Below, piece by piece: positions 15,615 to 24,881 of a DNA stretch of 64,000 nucleotides (the stretch's first letter is position 1; the number at the start of each line of letters is the position of its first letter). The DNA comes from Vibrio crassostreae 9ZC13 (lineage in GTDB: Bacteria; Pseudomonadota; Gammaproteobacteria; Enterobacterales; Vibrionaceae). A model generated the notes under the pieces. The model saw only the letters and a list, made by a program, of their open reading frames with translations, was not told where the DNA came from and ran no database searches. Position numbers and translations under genes: made by a program. The stretch lies in NCBI RefSeq assembly GCF_000272045.2, contig NZ_AJYZ02000042.1, positions 142,365-206,364 on the forward strand. The letters run 5' to 3'.

Positions 15615-17987
15615 ATGTGTGAATCCTGTTATCACTGCGGTGAAGATGTACCAGCGGAAACGGATTTTAAAGTAGAAATCTTAGGATCGGTGCGACCTAT
15701 GTGTTGTCCGGGTTGCGAAACCGTAGCCCAGACAATCGTTGATAGCGGTTTGGTCTCTTACTACCAATATCGTACCGCTCCAGCTGAAAAAGCGGATCTC
15801 GTGCCAGAGCAACTTCTGGCACTCAGTCATTACGACAACGAAGATGTTCAATTGGAGTTCGTCCGTAACTCTGAAAACACCTCTGAAGTGACATTGTCAC
15901 TAGAAGGTGTATCTTGTGCTGCTTGTGCATGGCTTATTGAGAAGCAAGTCTCTTCAAAGTTAGGGGTTGTTAGTATTCGTGTTAATACCACGACTAACCG
16001 CGCCCTGCTCAGTTGGGACAACACTCAGACGAAACTGAGCGAGCTGTTGTCTTCAATCCATACCCTAGGCTACAAAGCCGCACCTTTTGAGGCTGATCAA
16101 CAAGAAGCCGCCTATCATCGTTCGATGAAGAATTATCTCTATCGTCTTGGTATTGCTGGTTTAGCAACCATGCAGGTCATGATGCTGGCTGTTGCGCTTT
16201 ATCTTGAAGTCTTTGGTAACCTTGAGCCCGAATTCAAAAGCTACTTCCGTTGGGTGAGCTTAATCTTTGCAACACCGGTTCTGCTCTACTCTGCATTGCC
16301 TTTCTATATCAACGCGTGGCGTAGCCTCAAAGGTCGAACATTGGGTATGGATGTACCTGTGTCGATCGCTCTTTTGTTTGCCTACGTTGCAAGTTTGGTC
16401 GCAACGTTGACAGAGAAAGGTGAAGTATTCTTCGAATCTATCTCGATGTTTACCTTCTTCCTACTGCTTGGTCGTTTCCTTGAAATGCGCGCTCGTCGTA
16501 AAGCCGCCGCTGCTAGTGGTAACCTGCTTAAGCTCGTTCCTGCTATGGCAACAACGTTAGATGGCGAACAAGTTCCAGTCAAAACCTTAAAAGTTGGCGA
16601 CCAAATTCGCGTTCTACCGGGTGAGCACATTCCTGCCGATGGCAAAGTATTGTCTGGCAGAGTTCATATCGATGAATCGATGCTGACTGGCGAATCTATC
16701 CATGTGGTCAAAAACGAAGGCGATACTGTCTACGCTGGTACATTGAATGGTGATGAGTCGTTTGAACTGGAAGTGATGACATCAAAAGCGGATTCGGTGA
16801 TTTCCAACATCGTTCGCCTGCAAGACGAAGCGCAACTGTCTAAACCTCGCATTGCAGAAATTGCTGATGTTGTGGCTCGATACTTTGTTGCGGTTATCTT
16901 AATCATCTCATTCGGCACTTGGTTTTACTGGCACCAAACACGACCAGAAGACGCTTTCTGGATCATGCTTTCGGTATTGGTAGCAACGTGTCCTTGTGCT
17001 CTGTCACTGGCAACACCGACGGCGATTACTTGTTCAACGTCTCGCATGGGTAACTTCGGTATTTTGCTGCGCAAAGGCCACGTATTCGAAACCTTGTGCA
17101 AAGTGAATCACTTGATCATCGATAAAACAGGTACATTGACTGAGGGTGATATTCGTATCAGCCAAGTTGAAACCTTCGCTGAACTTGATAAAGACACTTG
17201 TCTCAAAGTAGCGGCGAGCCTGGAACAACACGCTAACCACCCTATCGCTAAGGCGTTCAAGACTCATCTTTCTGATGAGATCGAAGTAGAGTCAGTTAAT
17301 AACGTGATTGGTTCAGGTATCACTGGTGAGTGGAATGGCCAAGAAGTTGCGATTGGTAGTAGTGAATTCATTCTAGGTGAAGCTCAACCATCGGAAAGCA
17401 ACGGCATTTACTTGTCGATGGCGGGTCGTCATATCGCTACATTTACTTATGAAGATCCAATCCGTAAAGAAAGCATCGAGTTTATTAAGCAATTTAAAGA
17501 AGCGGGCATCAAAACAACTCTGCTTACTGGCGATTCTTTGATTAACGCGAAGCCTGTTGCTGAAGAGATTGGTATTACTGATATTGTTGCTAACGCGAAA
17601 CCTGAAGATAAACTTGCTTACCTGAACTCTCGAGATGCAAGTGACATTACCATGATGGTTGGCGATGGCATTAACGATGCCCCTATTCTTGCAGGTGCCC
17701 ACCTTTCTGTCGCTATGGGCGGCGGTACAGACGTGGCGAAAGCTTCTGCGGATATGGTGTTACTGGGTGATAAGCTCGATAGATTACTTAAGTCGCGTAC
17801 TTTGGCGTTAAAAACACGTAAGATAATTCGTGAAAACCTAGCTTGGTCATTAGGATATAACTTACTTATCCTTCCATTGGCTGTCGCGGGTTTGGTTGCT
17901 CCATACATTGCCGTTGTGGGCATGTCTGCCAGCTCTATTATTGTTGTGTCTAACTCGTTAAGGCTTTTAAAAGAGCAAGGTAAATAA
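15615..17987 (+). CDS. ccoI: Copper-exporting P1B-type ATPase for cbb3 assembly
   Basis: 790 aa inner-membrane pump supplying copper to the cbb3 oxidase. Order: N-terminal Cys-rich metal-binding extension (ESCYHCGEDVP, MCCPGCE); HMA domain with CAACAW-type motif (SCAACAWLIE, about residue 100); eight TM helices; TGES loop (DESMLTGES); CPC ion motif (ATCPCALSLATPTA); phosphorylation site DKTGTLTEGD; hinge MVGDGINDAPIL. Length and the Cys-rich extension fit FixI/CcoI rather than CopA. Its stop overlaps the ccoS start (TAATG). A perfect matS site lies inside the gene at 15888. Confidence 0.95.
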   Translation: MCESCYHCGEDVPAETDFKVEILGSVRPMCCPGCETVAQTIVDSGLVSYYQYRTAPAEKADLVPEQLLALSHYDNEDVQLEFVRNSENTSEVTLSLEGVSCAACAWLIEKQVSSKLGVVSIRVNTTTNRALLSWDNTQTKLSELLSSIHTLGYKAAPFEADQQEAAYHRSMKNYLYRLGIAGLATMQVMMLAVALYLEVFGNLEPEFKSYFRWVSLIFATPVLLYSALPFYINAWRSLKGRTLGMDVPVSIALLFAYVASLVATLTEKGEVFFESISMFTFFLLLGRFLEMRARRKAAAASGNLLKLVPAMATTLDGEQVPVKTLKVGDQIRVLPGEHIPADGKVLSGRVHIDESMLTGESIHVVKNEGDTVYAGTLNGDESFELEVMTSKADSVISNIVRLQDEAQLSKPRIAEIADVVARYFVAVILIISFGTWFYWHQTRPEDAFWIMLSVLVATCPCALSLATPTAITCSTSRMGNFGILLRKGHVFETLCKVNHLIIDKTGTLTEGDIRISQVETFAELDKDTCLKVAASLEQHANHPIAKAFKTHLSDEIEVESVNNVIGSGITGEWNGQEVAIGSSEFILGEAQPSESNGIYLSMAGRHIATFTYEDPIRKESIEFIKQFKEAGIKTTLLTGDSLINAKPVAEEIGITDIVANAKPEDKLAYLNSRDASDITMMVGDGINDAPILAGAHLSVAMGGGTDVAKASADMVLLGDKLDRLLKSRTLALKTRKIIRENLAWSLGYNLLILPLAVAGLVAPYIAVVGMSASSIIVVSNSLRLLKEQGK
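15888..15900. other. matS site (perfect consensus)
   Basis: GTGACATTGTCAC matches the MatP-binding palindrome GTGACRNYGTCAC at every fixed position. Inside ccoI coding sequence. At equal base use 0.015 such sites are expected in 64 kb; this window has two. Confidence 0.8.
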
Positions 17988-18223
17988 TGGAAAGTTTATA
18001 CATCCTGATCCCCATTGCGATTGTACTGGTGTGCATCGCTGTTGGTATTTTTCTATGGGCGGTGAAGAGCGAACAGTTTGAAGACCTAGAACGTCAAGGT
18101 CACAATATACTGTTTGATGAAGACGAAAAGGCTCACAACCATTCTGATAGTAAACCTGTCAAGAATGAGAAAGCTAACAGCGAAAGCCAAACTAACGTAG
18201 ACAAAAAGAACGATGACGCCTGA
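17987..18223 (+). CDS. ccoS: cbb3 oxidase maturation protein CcoS
   Basis: 78 aa. One N-terminal TM helix (about 4-24, ILIPIAIVLVCIAVGIFLWAV), then the conserved KSEQFEDLERQGHNILFDED pattern and a long hydrophilic, His/Lys/Asn-rich tail. CcoS is needed to insert redox cofactors in cbb3 oxidase. Overlaps ccoI by one base and the next gene by 11. Confidence 0.9.
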   Translation: MESLYILIPIAIVLVCIAVGIFLWAVKSEQFEDLERQGHNILFDEDEKAHNHSDSKPVKNEKANSESQTNVDKKNDDA

Positions 18224-18887
18224 TTGGATCGGAGCCTTTGTTGTTGGATTGATCGGCGCAGGCCATTGCATGGGAATGTGTGGTGGTATTGCGTCGCTTC
18301 TTTCGATTGGCAACAGTAAACCTTCCCCTGTTATTCCCCTACTTTATAACCTAGGGCGCTTGCTAAGTTATGCCGTGATTGGTGGTGTGATTGGCGGTGC
18401 AATCTCTTCGATAGGTCAGCTAAGCGATTTTAACGCTCTGCTAGGTTGTCTGCGATTATTTGCAGCTGGCTTTATGATCGTCTTAGGTTTGTATATCGGT
18501 AAATGGTGGTTCGGCTTGTTGTTCTTTGAAAAAGCCGGGCAGAAACTATGGCGCTATATCTCTCCTTTAGGTAAATCATTTCTACCCTTGAAGCACCCTA
18601 GCCATGCTTTGCCGTTTGGCTTTATTTGGGGTTGGCTACCATGTGGCTTAGTTTACTCAATGCTTACGTGGGCGGCCGTATCAGGAAGTTGGTACAACGG
18701 TGCCGGTATCATGCTTGCTTTCGGTTTAGGTACGCTTCCAGCAATGCTCACAGTAGGCATGGGCGCTAATTTCCTCAAAAAACTGCAACAAGCTGACTTA
18801 TTTCGCCAATTAGGCGCAATTTTAATCCTCCTTTACGGTTTCTATACCGGATATATGGCATTGCAGCTCATTATTTATACCGTATAG
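18213..18887 (+). CDS. TauE/SafE-annotated membrane protein, DsbD-like domain
   Basis: 224 aa, about six TM helices. The N-terminal GAGHCMGMCGGIASLL motif with paired Cys and the second FIWGWLPCGLVYSML segment fit the cytochrome-biogenesis (DsbD_2) transmembrane family often annotated as sulfite exporter TauE/SafE. The buried Cys pair suggests transfer of reducing power or copper across the membrane during cbb3 maturation, which is inference from context: it overlaps ccoS by 11 nt and precedes fnr. Not a typical sulfite exporter by neighbourhood. Confidence 0.8.
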   Translation: MTPDWIGAFVVGLIGAGHCMGMCGGIASLLSIGNSKPSPVIPLLYNLGRLLSYAVIGGVIGGAISSIGQLSDFNALLGCLRLFAAGFMIVLGLYIGKWWFGLLFFEKAGQKLWRYISPLGKSFLPLKHPSHALPFGFIWGWLPCGLVYSMLTWAAVSGSWYNGAGIMLAFGLGTLPAMLTVGMGANFLKKLQQADLFRQLGAILILLYGFYTGYMALQLIIYTV

Positions 18888-18943
18888 GTAACCTTTAAAT
18901 CCGGTTTTTTTACTACCCAACTGGATAAAGGAATGCTAAAATA

Positions 18944-18957
18944 TTGACGTATATCAA
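18944..18957. promoter_or_regulatory. FNR box in the fnr promoter
   Basis: TTGACGTATATCAA matches the FNR palindrome TTGAT-N4-ATCAA at nine of ten positions. It is centred about 24 nt before the fnr ATG, overlapping where the promoter or start site would lie, so it most likely represses (negative autoregulation, as known for E. coli fnr). Confidence 0.75.
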
Positions 18958-18973
18958 ATAGTGAAAGATTGTT

Positions 18974-19720
18974 ATGATTTCTGAAAAGCCTGTGACGAAA
19001 CGTGTTCAGTCTGGTGGCTGTGCGATCCATTGCCAGGATTGTAGTATTAGCCAGCTCTGTATTCCGTTTACTTTGAATGAATCTGAACTCGATCAACTTG
19101 ATCAGATCATTGAGAGAAAAAAGCCTATTCAAAAAGGCCAAGAGTTATTTAAAGCCGGTGACGAGCTTAAATCTCTATATGCTATTCGCTCTGGAACGAT
19201 CAAGAGCTACACGATTACCGAGCAAGGTGATGAGCAGATTACTGCATTCCACCTAGCGGGCGATCTTGTTGGCTTCGATGCGATTACTGGTGACCAACAC
19301 CCTAGTTTCGCACAAGCGCTAGAAACTTCTATGGTATGTGAAATCCCATATGAGATTCTTGATGACCTATCAGGAAAAATGCCTAAATTGCGTCAGCAAA
19401 TTATGCGCCTGATGAGTAACGAGATTAAAGGTGACCAAGAAATGATTCTGCTTCTTTCTAAGAAGAACGCGGAAGAGCGCCTTGCTGCATTCCTTTACAA
19501 CCTTTCTACTCGCTTCTCTCAACGTGGCTTCAGCCCGCGTGAGTTCCGCCTAACGATGACTCGTGGTGATATTGGTAACTACCTTGGTTTGACTGTTGAA
19601 ACAATCAGCCGTCTTCTAGGTCGTTTCCAAAAAGCAGACATCTTGAGCGTTAAAGGCAAATATATCACTATCGAAGATCACGATGCGTTGATGGAACTTG
19701 CTGGCGTTTCAAAAGAATAA
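18974..19720 (+). CDS. fnr: Oxygen-sensing transcription regulator FNR
   Basis: 248 aa, CRP/FNR family. [4Fe-4S] ligands are present at the E. coli positions: Cys20, Cys23, Cys29 and Cys122 (Cys16 also conserved). Then a cyclic-nucleotide-like sensor fold, a dimer helix and a HTH with ETISRLLGR in the recognition helix. Activates anaerobic respiration genes when O2 is low. Own promoter with an FNR box at 18944. Follows the cbb3 assembly genes, as in other vibrios. Confidence 0.97.
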   Translation: MISEKPVTKRVQSGGCAIHCQDCSISQLCIPFTLNESELDQLDQIIERKKPIQKGQELFKAGDELKSLYAIRSGTIKSYTITEQGDEQITAFHLAGDLVGFDAITGDQHPSFAQALETSMVCEIPYEILDDLSGKMPKLRQQIMRLMSNEIKGDQEMILLLSKKNAEERLAAFLYNLSTRFSQRGFSPREFRLTMTRGDIGNYLGLTVETISRLLGRFQKADILSVKGKYITIEDHDALMELAGVSKE

Positions 19721-19731
19721 TCTAGATATCA

Positions 19732-19769
19732 ATGATGTAGTTCAATAATGAGCTACATCATGTTTCTCT
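19732..19769 (+). terminator. fnr terminator
   Basis: ATGATGTAG (19732-19740) pairs with CTACATCAT (19753-19761), followed by GTTTCTCTC. It lies 11 nt after the stop codon. Confidence 0.6.
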
Positions 19770-19852
19770 CTTAAAACCTCTTATATTTCTCTTAATCTCT
19801 CCATAACTACGCTACATTATTTATATGTTCGGTCTGAAAAGTAGGCTTAGTT

Positions 19853-20803
19853 ATGAGTATCTATAACAAAATTTTAGTTGTCGCAGACATTAATCACGAT
19901 GAGCAGCCTGCTCTATTTCGTGCTATCCAACTTGCTAAGAAAAGCACCTCAACAAGCCACATCACTTTCTTTTTGTCGATATACGACTTCTCGTATGAAA
20001 TGACATCTATGCTCTCTATCGATGAAAGAGACGCAATGCGCAAAGGCGTAATTCATCAACGCGAAATTTGGATGAATAAAGTCGCAGAACCTTACCTAGA
20101 TGATTCTATTGAATTTAATGTACAAGTGGTTTGGCATAACCGCCCATACGAAGCGATCATTGCCGAGGTTTACAGTGGTGAGCACGACATCTTAATCAAA
20201 GGTACGCGTAAACACGATACTTTGGAATCTGTCATCTTCACTCCAACCGATTGGCATCTGTTGAGAAAGTGCCCTAGCCCAGTGCTATTGGTTAAAAACG
20301 ATTTCTGGCCAGATCACGCGAAGATTTTTGCTTCAGTTCATGTAGGTTCTGAAACAGAAGCTCATTTAGAGCTTAACGATACGATGGCCGACAGATTGCT
20401 AGAGATCACCGGTCGTTTGGATGCGGAACCGTTCTTGGTGAATGCCTACCCTGTGACACCTGCGAATATTACCATTGAACTGCCAGAGTTTGATCCAACG
20501 TCTTATACCGATGCGGTTCGTGGCCATCACTTAACGGCAATGAAAGCATTGCGCCAGAAGCACGGTATGTGTGAAGAACAAACTGTGGTTGAACAAGGCT
20601 TGCCAGAAGATGTTATTCCTCGCGTCGCTTCTGAAAATAACGCTGCGATGGTGATTCTGGGTACAACGGGTCGTACTGGCTTGTCTGCCGTGTTTATTGG
20701 TAATACCGCGGAACATGTTATCGATAAGATTAACTGTGATGTGTTGGCTCTTAAACCGTCTGGTTACGTCAGCCCACTAGACCCTAACCTTTCGAAAGGT
20801 TAG
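19853..20803 (+). CDS. uspE: Universal stress protein E
   Basis: 316 aa, two tandem Usp domains (about 1-150 and 160-305). The second has the nucleotide-loop pattern ILGTTGRTGLSAVFIGNTAEHVI; the first has a shorter form (ILIKGTRKHDTLESVIFTPTDWHLL). UspE supports stress survival and aggregation; biochemical role poorly known. Lies after fnr, as in E. coli. Own promoter likely, since a hairpin separates it from fnr. Confidence 0.93.
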   Translation: MSIYNKILVVADINHDEQPALFRAIQLAKKSTSTSHITFFLSIYDFSYEMTSMLSIDERDAMRKGVIHQREIWMNKVAEPYLDDSIEFNVQVVWHNRPYEAIIAEVYSGEHDILIKGTRKHDTLESVIFTPTDWHLLRKCPSPVLLVKNDFWPDHAKIFASVHVGSETEAHLELNDTMADRLLEITGRLDAEPFLVNAYPVTPANITIELPEFDPTSYTDAVRGHHLTAMKALRQKHGMCEEQTVVEQGLPEDVIPRVASENNAAMVILGTTGRTGLSAVFIGNTAEHVIDKINCDVLALKPSGYVSPLDPNLSKG

Positions 20804-20826
20804 GTCAGGGATAGTTTAACTTATAA

Positions 20827-20860
20827 AAAAACGCCTCAAGCATTGCTTGAGGCGTTTTTG
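20827..20860. terminator. Bidirectional terminator between uspE and ttcA
   Basis: A 14-bp stem (20827-20840 with 20846-20859) with a 5-nt loop, flanked by A and T runs. Serves the convergent uspE and ttcA. Confidence 0.9.
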
Positions 20861-20906
20861 TTTGTCTGTTGTAGGCGCATCTATTGCTCTACAACGATTA
20901 TTCTTA

Positions 20907-21812
20907 TTATACGTTCGTTACGTCGATGAACATTGACTCATCGATGTTAGAAGATGAAATTTCAGCTTCTTCGAATTCGTACGCTTTGCGGTCTTCACTA
21001 CGGTCTAGTGGAAGGTTCACGAAGTCAAACAGCTCGCGGTCAGCCAGTTGGCTTGGACTTACGTTCTGGATTGACTTGAAGATCTTCTCAACACGACCTG
21101 GCGTTTTCTTATCCCAATCAATTAGCATCGCTTTAATGTTCTGACGCTGTAGATTCTCTTGAGAGCCACATAGGTTACAAGGAATGATTGGGAACTCTTT
21201 ATGTTCTGCGTATTTGATTAGGTCCGTTTCACGACAGTAAGTCAGTGGACGAATAACAACGTTACGACCATCATCTGAACGAAGCTTTGGTGGCATAGCC
21301 TTTAAGCGCGCACCGTGGAACATGTTTAGGAACAGGGTCTCAACGATGTCGTCTAGGTGGTGACCCAGAGCGATCTTAGTTGCACCAATCTTCTCTGCGA
21401 ATGAGTACAAAGTACCACGACGAAGACGAGAACATAGGCCACACGTTGTTTTACCTTCTGGCACTTTCTCTTTAACCACTGAATACGTGTCTTTATCTAC
21501 GATGTAGTAAGGAATGTTCAGTGTTTCAAAGTACTCAGGAAGAATGTGTTCAGGGAACCCAGGTTGTTTTTGATCTAGGTTTACTGCCACAACATCAAAT
21601 TTGATCGGTGCTGCTTCACGTAAACGTAGCAAAATATCTAACATCGCAAATGAATCTTTACCGCCACTAATACATGCCATTACTACGTCATTCTCTTCGA
21701 TCATGTTGTAGTCGATGATGGCATTTCCAACATTTCTTCTCAGACGTTTCTGAAGTTTGTTGAATTCAAGTGTTTCTTTTCTATTATCGTTTTGGTTCAT
21801 TGCGACTCTCAC
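20907..21812 (-). CDS. ttcA: tRNA 2-thiocytidine(32) synthetase
   Basis: 301 aa, cytosolic. PP-loop ATPase motif SGGKDS (in CISGGKDSFAMLD) activates cytidine 32; the CGLCSRLRRG CxxC motif and a later CNLCGS bind the Fe-S cluster that carries sulphur. The conserved ALGHHLDDIVETLFLN is also present. Full length. Convergent with uspE. Confidence 0.96.
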   Translation of the reverse strand: MRVAMNQNDNRKETLEFNKLQKRLRRNVGNAIIDYNMIEENDVVMACISGGKDSFAMLDILLRLREAAPIKFDVVAVNLDQKQPGFPEHILPEYFETLNIPYYIVDKDTYSVVKEKVPEGKTTCGLCSRLRRGTLYSFAEKIGATKIALGHHLDDIVETLFLNMFHGARLKAMPPKLRSDDGRNVVIRPLTYCRETDLIKYAEHKEFPIIPCNLCGSQENLQRQNIKAMLIDWDKKTPGRVEKIFKSIQNVSPSQLADRELFDFVNLPLDRSEDRKAYEFEEAEISSSNIDESMFIDVTNV

Positions 21813-22012
21813 ACCGTCGTATTACCGACTGTAGATTGCTAGTGGGACTGTTTTAGGGCGTGGATTATACGGATTTTTATTTGATGTTGAAATAGTAACG
21901 GCCGGATAAACAAGCTGAGTAATAGAAAGATTCTGCTTTTATTGTTCGATAAGCGCCTAAACGGCAGAGAAACGCGGCTTCACAAGCTCTCGCTTGGTAT
22001 CATAGATAAAGA

Positions 22013-22046
22013 AAAGCAGCCTGATCTTATTCGATGAGGCTGCTTT
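22013..22046 (-). terminator. Terminator after the DUF2987 gene
   Basis: AAAGCAGCCT (22013-22022) pairs with AGGCTGCTTT (22037-22046). On the minus strand it ends in TTTTCTTT, 74 nt beyond the stop. Confidence 0.75.
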
Positions 22047-22119
22047 AAGATATGTCGCAAAAACTTAGGGGGATAATTTCGCTAAGCTTTTACTTCACTA
22101 ACAATGATTCTGTTAAAAA

Positions 22120-22770
22120 TTATTGCGCGGGAATGTACGGCAATACGCGAACTGTTGGTTCTGGCAACGTGATGCTGTCACTTCCATTCAGTTCTTCTAA
22201 GGTGAATTTCGCACGTCCTTCTTTGATTGGTAGTTGCTTGCCATTTGAAAGCTCGATGTTGCCTTCCAGCTTATTAGCGAACTCTAGCGTTAACCCTTGG
22301 ATATCTGGCGTGAACCAACCAGAGAACATACCGCTGACGTCTTCAAGCATCGCCTGCATCTGTGGCAATAGGTTTTCTATCTGTGCAACTTCTACTGTGC
22401 CAGCTAAAGGCTCTTGAGTCATCACCACAAAAGAATACGCACATTCCTGTTCTTGAGTTTGTACAAAGATAAGAGGGTTTGCTGAGCGTAGGTTTTGATC
22501 TACCGGTAGAAGCAGTTCATTGGCCGGAGAGACTTTTAGCTCTTCGTAGTGCTCTTCTTTTTCCATCCAAGCTTTGCTGATGTGACAGGTTTGCTGAGCT
22601 TGTTGATCAACAAAGAAGACCGCAACTTTGACATCATCATGCCCTTCTTTGGTGTTGTTTTTCAGCTGAGTATAAAGCTTAGAATACGTGAACATGTATT
22701 CTTGCGCTGAAGCAGGAAGAGAAACCCCAAGGCTTAATGAGGCTAATAAAGCGAGTGCTGTCTTTTTCAT
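22120..22770 (-). CDS. Exported DUF2987-type protein
   Basis: 216 aa with a cleavable signal peptide (MKKTALALLASLSLGVSLPASA, cleavage about residue 22). The mature part begins QEYMFTYSKLYTQLKNN and has a conserved Cys pair (QTCHISKAW, EQECAYSFVV) that may form a disulphide. The family name DUF2987 is recalled from similar Vibrio and Shewanella proteins; function unknown. Probably periplasmic. Monocistronic. Confidence 0.65.
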   Translation of the reverse strand: MKKTALALLASLSLGVSLPASAQEYMFTYSKLYTQLKNNTKEGHDDVKVAVFFVDQQAQQTCHISKAWMEKEEHYEELKVSPANELLLPVDQNLRSANPLIFVQTQEQECAYSFVVMTQEPLAGTVEVAQIENLLPQMQAMLEDVSGMFSGWFTPDIQGLTLEFANKLEGNIELSNGKQLPIKEGRAKFTLEELNGSDSITLPEPTVRVLPYIPAQ

Positions 22771-22807
22771 TATTATAATCTTGTCGAAGTTGAGCGTTTA
22801 TAAATAG

Positions 22808-22836
22808 AAAGAGCAGCTAATGAGCTGCTCTTTTTG
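22808..22836 (-). terminator. Terminator of the bax operon
   Basis: AAAGAGCAGCT (22808-22818) pairs with AGCTGCTCTTT (22823-22833), with T/A runs on both sides. Serves the minus-strand bax gene that stops at 22893. Confidence 0.8.
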
Positions 22837-22892
22837 TGATATTACTGGTATAAGCCGACTATCGAAGGCAACCAAGTTGGTATCAAAATGAG

Positions 22893-23744
22893 TTACTTTT
22901 TCCAGTATACCTCGTTGTGACGGATCATAGCTTGTAAATCAGTCACATAGTCGGAACCTCGCTCAGAATATTTTAACAAGCCATTGGTGAGCTCTGTCGC
23001 CGTTGCAGTTGTTAAAAGATCATCACCTTGCGCATCAAGTTTTGCACGAATCACTCTTAGATCGGCGTAAGCACGATTACGATTAAGGTTCATGAAATAC
23101 CGATGTACGGATTCTTGGCTTGAAGAGAATGTTGCGACTTCATGCGAGCTACCTTCGTTACGTTGTAGCGGAACAAGGCCACAACCTTTGGTGTAACACC
23201 AGTGTCCAAAATAGTTATTTGCTTTAGTGGCGAAACGAGATGTACCCCAAGCTGATTCATTGGCCGCCTGAGTTAACACAAGCGCTTCAGGTAGCACGTT
23301 TACACGATTCAACATTTCTTTCAGCCAAGCGTCATCTAAGCCCGATGAAGGTACAGGCAGGCTATACAGCTTCCCTAGTCTCTTTGCGTATGACGCGTCT
23401 TCAGAGTCAACATTGTTCAACCCCGTCTCTGAAAGCTTGGTTAGAAACGCCCGTTCTTTGGTGATTCGCTTGTTTTCGATGTTGATACTTGGGCGAAGAT
23501 AAGAAAAGAAGGTGTCTTTCTTTTTATTTACATCTTCAATCGCTGCGAAATCTGGCTTATCAGAAGAGACGGTCAAGTCACCAAAGTTTTGCTCTGAGTC
23601 TGAAGCCTTTTGCCCCGCTCGCCTGCGCTCTTCTTCTTGTTGGTAAAGCATTGGGCCAACTAACGAGATCGAGCCAACTAAGGCTAATGCTGTCACTTTT
23701 AGCGCAAGTGATTTACTTGAGCTTAATTTAGAGTTGTTATGCAT
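22893..23744 (-). CDS. Bax-like glucosaminidase-domain protein
   Basis: 283 aa. N-terminal hydrophobic anchor (about residues 12-30, ALKVTALALVGSISLVGPM), a charged linker, then a glucosaminidase (mannosyl-glycoprotein endo-beta-N-acetylglucosaminidase) domain, with the ALVLTQAANESAWGTSRFA motif carrying the catalytic Glu and later NYFGHWCYTKGCG and FSSSQESVHRYFMNLN. It should cut peptidoglycan glycan strands in the periplasm. Similar to E. coli Bax. Its start overlaps the stop of the upstream membrane-protein gene by 8 nt, so they are translated together. Confidence 0.85.
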   Translation of the reverse strand: MHNNSKLSSSKSLALKVTALALVGSISLVGPMLYQQEEERRRAGQKASDSEQNFGDLTVSSDKPDFAAIEDVNKKKDTFFSYLRPSINIENKRITKERAFLTKLSETGLNNVDSEDASYAKRLGKLYSLPVPSSGLDDAWLKEMLNRVNVLPEALVLTQAANESAWGTSRFATKANNYFGHWCYTKGCGLVPLQRNEGSSHEVATFSSSQESVHRYFMNLNRNRAYADLRVIRAKLDAQGDDLLTTATATELTNGLLKYSERGSDYVTDLQAMIRHNEVYWKK

Positions 23745-24552
23745 CGAATACCTGTGGGTCTTTATTGTTGCTACCGTTGTGGTCGTCGTCGCTCTTTGGT
23801 CTGTCTGACGCGATCAGTTTGAGTTTAATGCCAAACATCTCGCGGTAAAGAATCCCTTTCACGTGGAAGAAGAAAGGTAAAACGAAGATAAGGCCAATGC
23901 CGTACATCATTGCCGCGACGATGAACATCAGCATTACTAATAGGTAGATAGAAGCAACGGTGAAGATTTTTTTGTTGACAGCACGCAGAGAAAGCAGCAG
24001 CGATTGCATTGGCGGCACTTTCTTATCACAAATCAGCAGAATCGAATGGCTGAACGCCAGTGAGAAGTAGATAGACAAGAACGGCAGAATCATACCTGCG
24101 ATGCCTTGAAGCATTAGGCTAAACAAAGTCACTAGAATAACCGGAACCGTAAACTGCAAACCTTTACCGATGTGGCGTACTTTGGTTTGTAGGCCAGCGG
24201 CGTGACTCATTGCCATTAAACAGATACCCGCATAGATAGGCGCACTGATCACTTCATAGCTAAAGTTCGCAATAAAAATCGATTCAACGATTTGTGGCGT
24301 GAACGACTCTGGGTCGATAACTGCATCTAAGATAACCGCGGGATCACCAAGCTGTAGTTTTAGTGCGATATAAAAGATAGCGAGCTGCACAAACATCAAA
24401 GCAATAATCGCTGGGGAAAACGAAAGAAAGTGACTTATCGTATGTTTCCAAGCTTCTTGGAATACAGCCGTTGCTTTGAGCTCATAATCGCCAGAAAGTG
24501 CACGGTTGATACTACCGCCCAAATTAAAATCTTTTTCGATGTCGTTGTTCAT
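23737..24552 (-). CDS. Multi-pass membrane protein in an operon with bax
   Basis: 271 aa with about six TM helices (for example SPAIIALMFVQLAIFYIALKL, VPVILVTLFSLMLQG, FTVASIYLLVMLMFIVAAM). Cytosolic N- and C-terminal tails, the latter acidic and Asn-rich. The family has been annotated in vibrios as a transmembrane protein gene linked to bax. Function unknown; the 8-nt overlap with bax suggests a shared role at the envelope. Confidence 0.7.
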   Translation of the reverse strand: MNNDIEKDFNLGGSINRALSGDYELKATAVFQEAWKHTISHFLSFSPAIIALMFVQLAIFYIALKLQLGDPAVILDAVIDPESFTPQIVESIFIANFSYEVISAPIYAGICLMAMSHAAGLQTKVRHIGKGLQFTVPVILVTLFSLMLQGIAGMILPFLSIYFSLAFSHSILLICDKKVPPMQSLLLSLRAVNKKIFTVASIYLLVMLMFIVAAMMYGIGLIFVLPFFFHVKGILYREMFGIKLKLIASDRPKSDDDHNGSNNKDPQVFDA

Positions 24553-24881
24553 ATTGATACCTAGGTGTGCCGATTAAGCGAAGCCACCTAACTTATTGAT
24601 AAAAAATTACCTTCATTATACTCATATGTCGGATACAAACTAAAATATGAATCTGTAACAAGGCTTGCTTTTGCGTCTTGATGGTTAATAATTAGACACT
24701 TGTTAGGGTGTAAACCCAGTAAATAACAGTATGGTAAAGGATGTTTACTTTTACCTGCGAAATTTTTTATCTTCGAAAGGTAAAAAATGCTTTGAATTCA
24801 CGTTTTTGGTGATTATGATGCGCGCCTTAAAGGTGTATAGCAACAGGTCTCAAATAGAACCAAGGTGGAGAAAAACAGACG
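24553..24881. other. potA upstream region
   Basis: AT-rich divergent promoter region between the bax operon and potA. A short inverted repeat of A/T tracts lies around 24759-24788. No ORF or recognisable operator. Confidence 0.5.
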
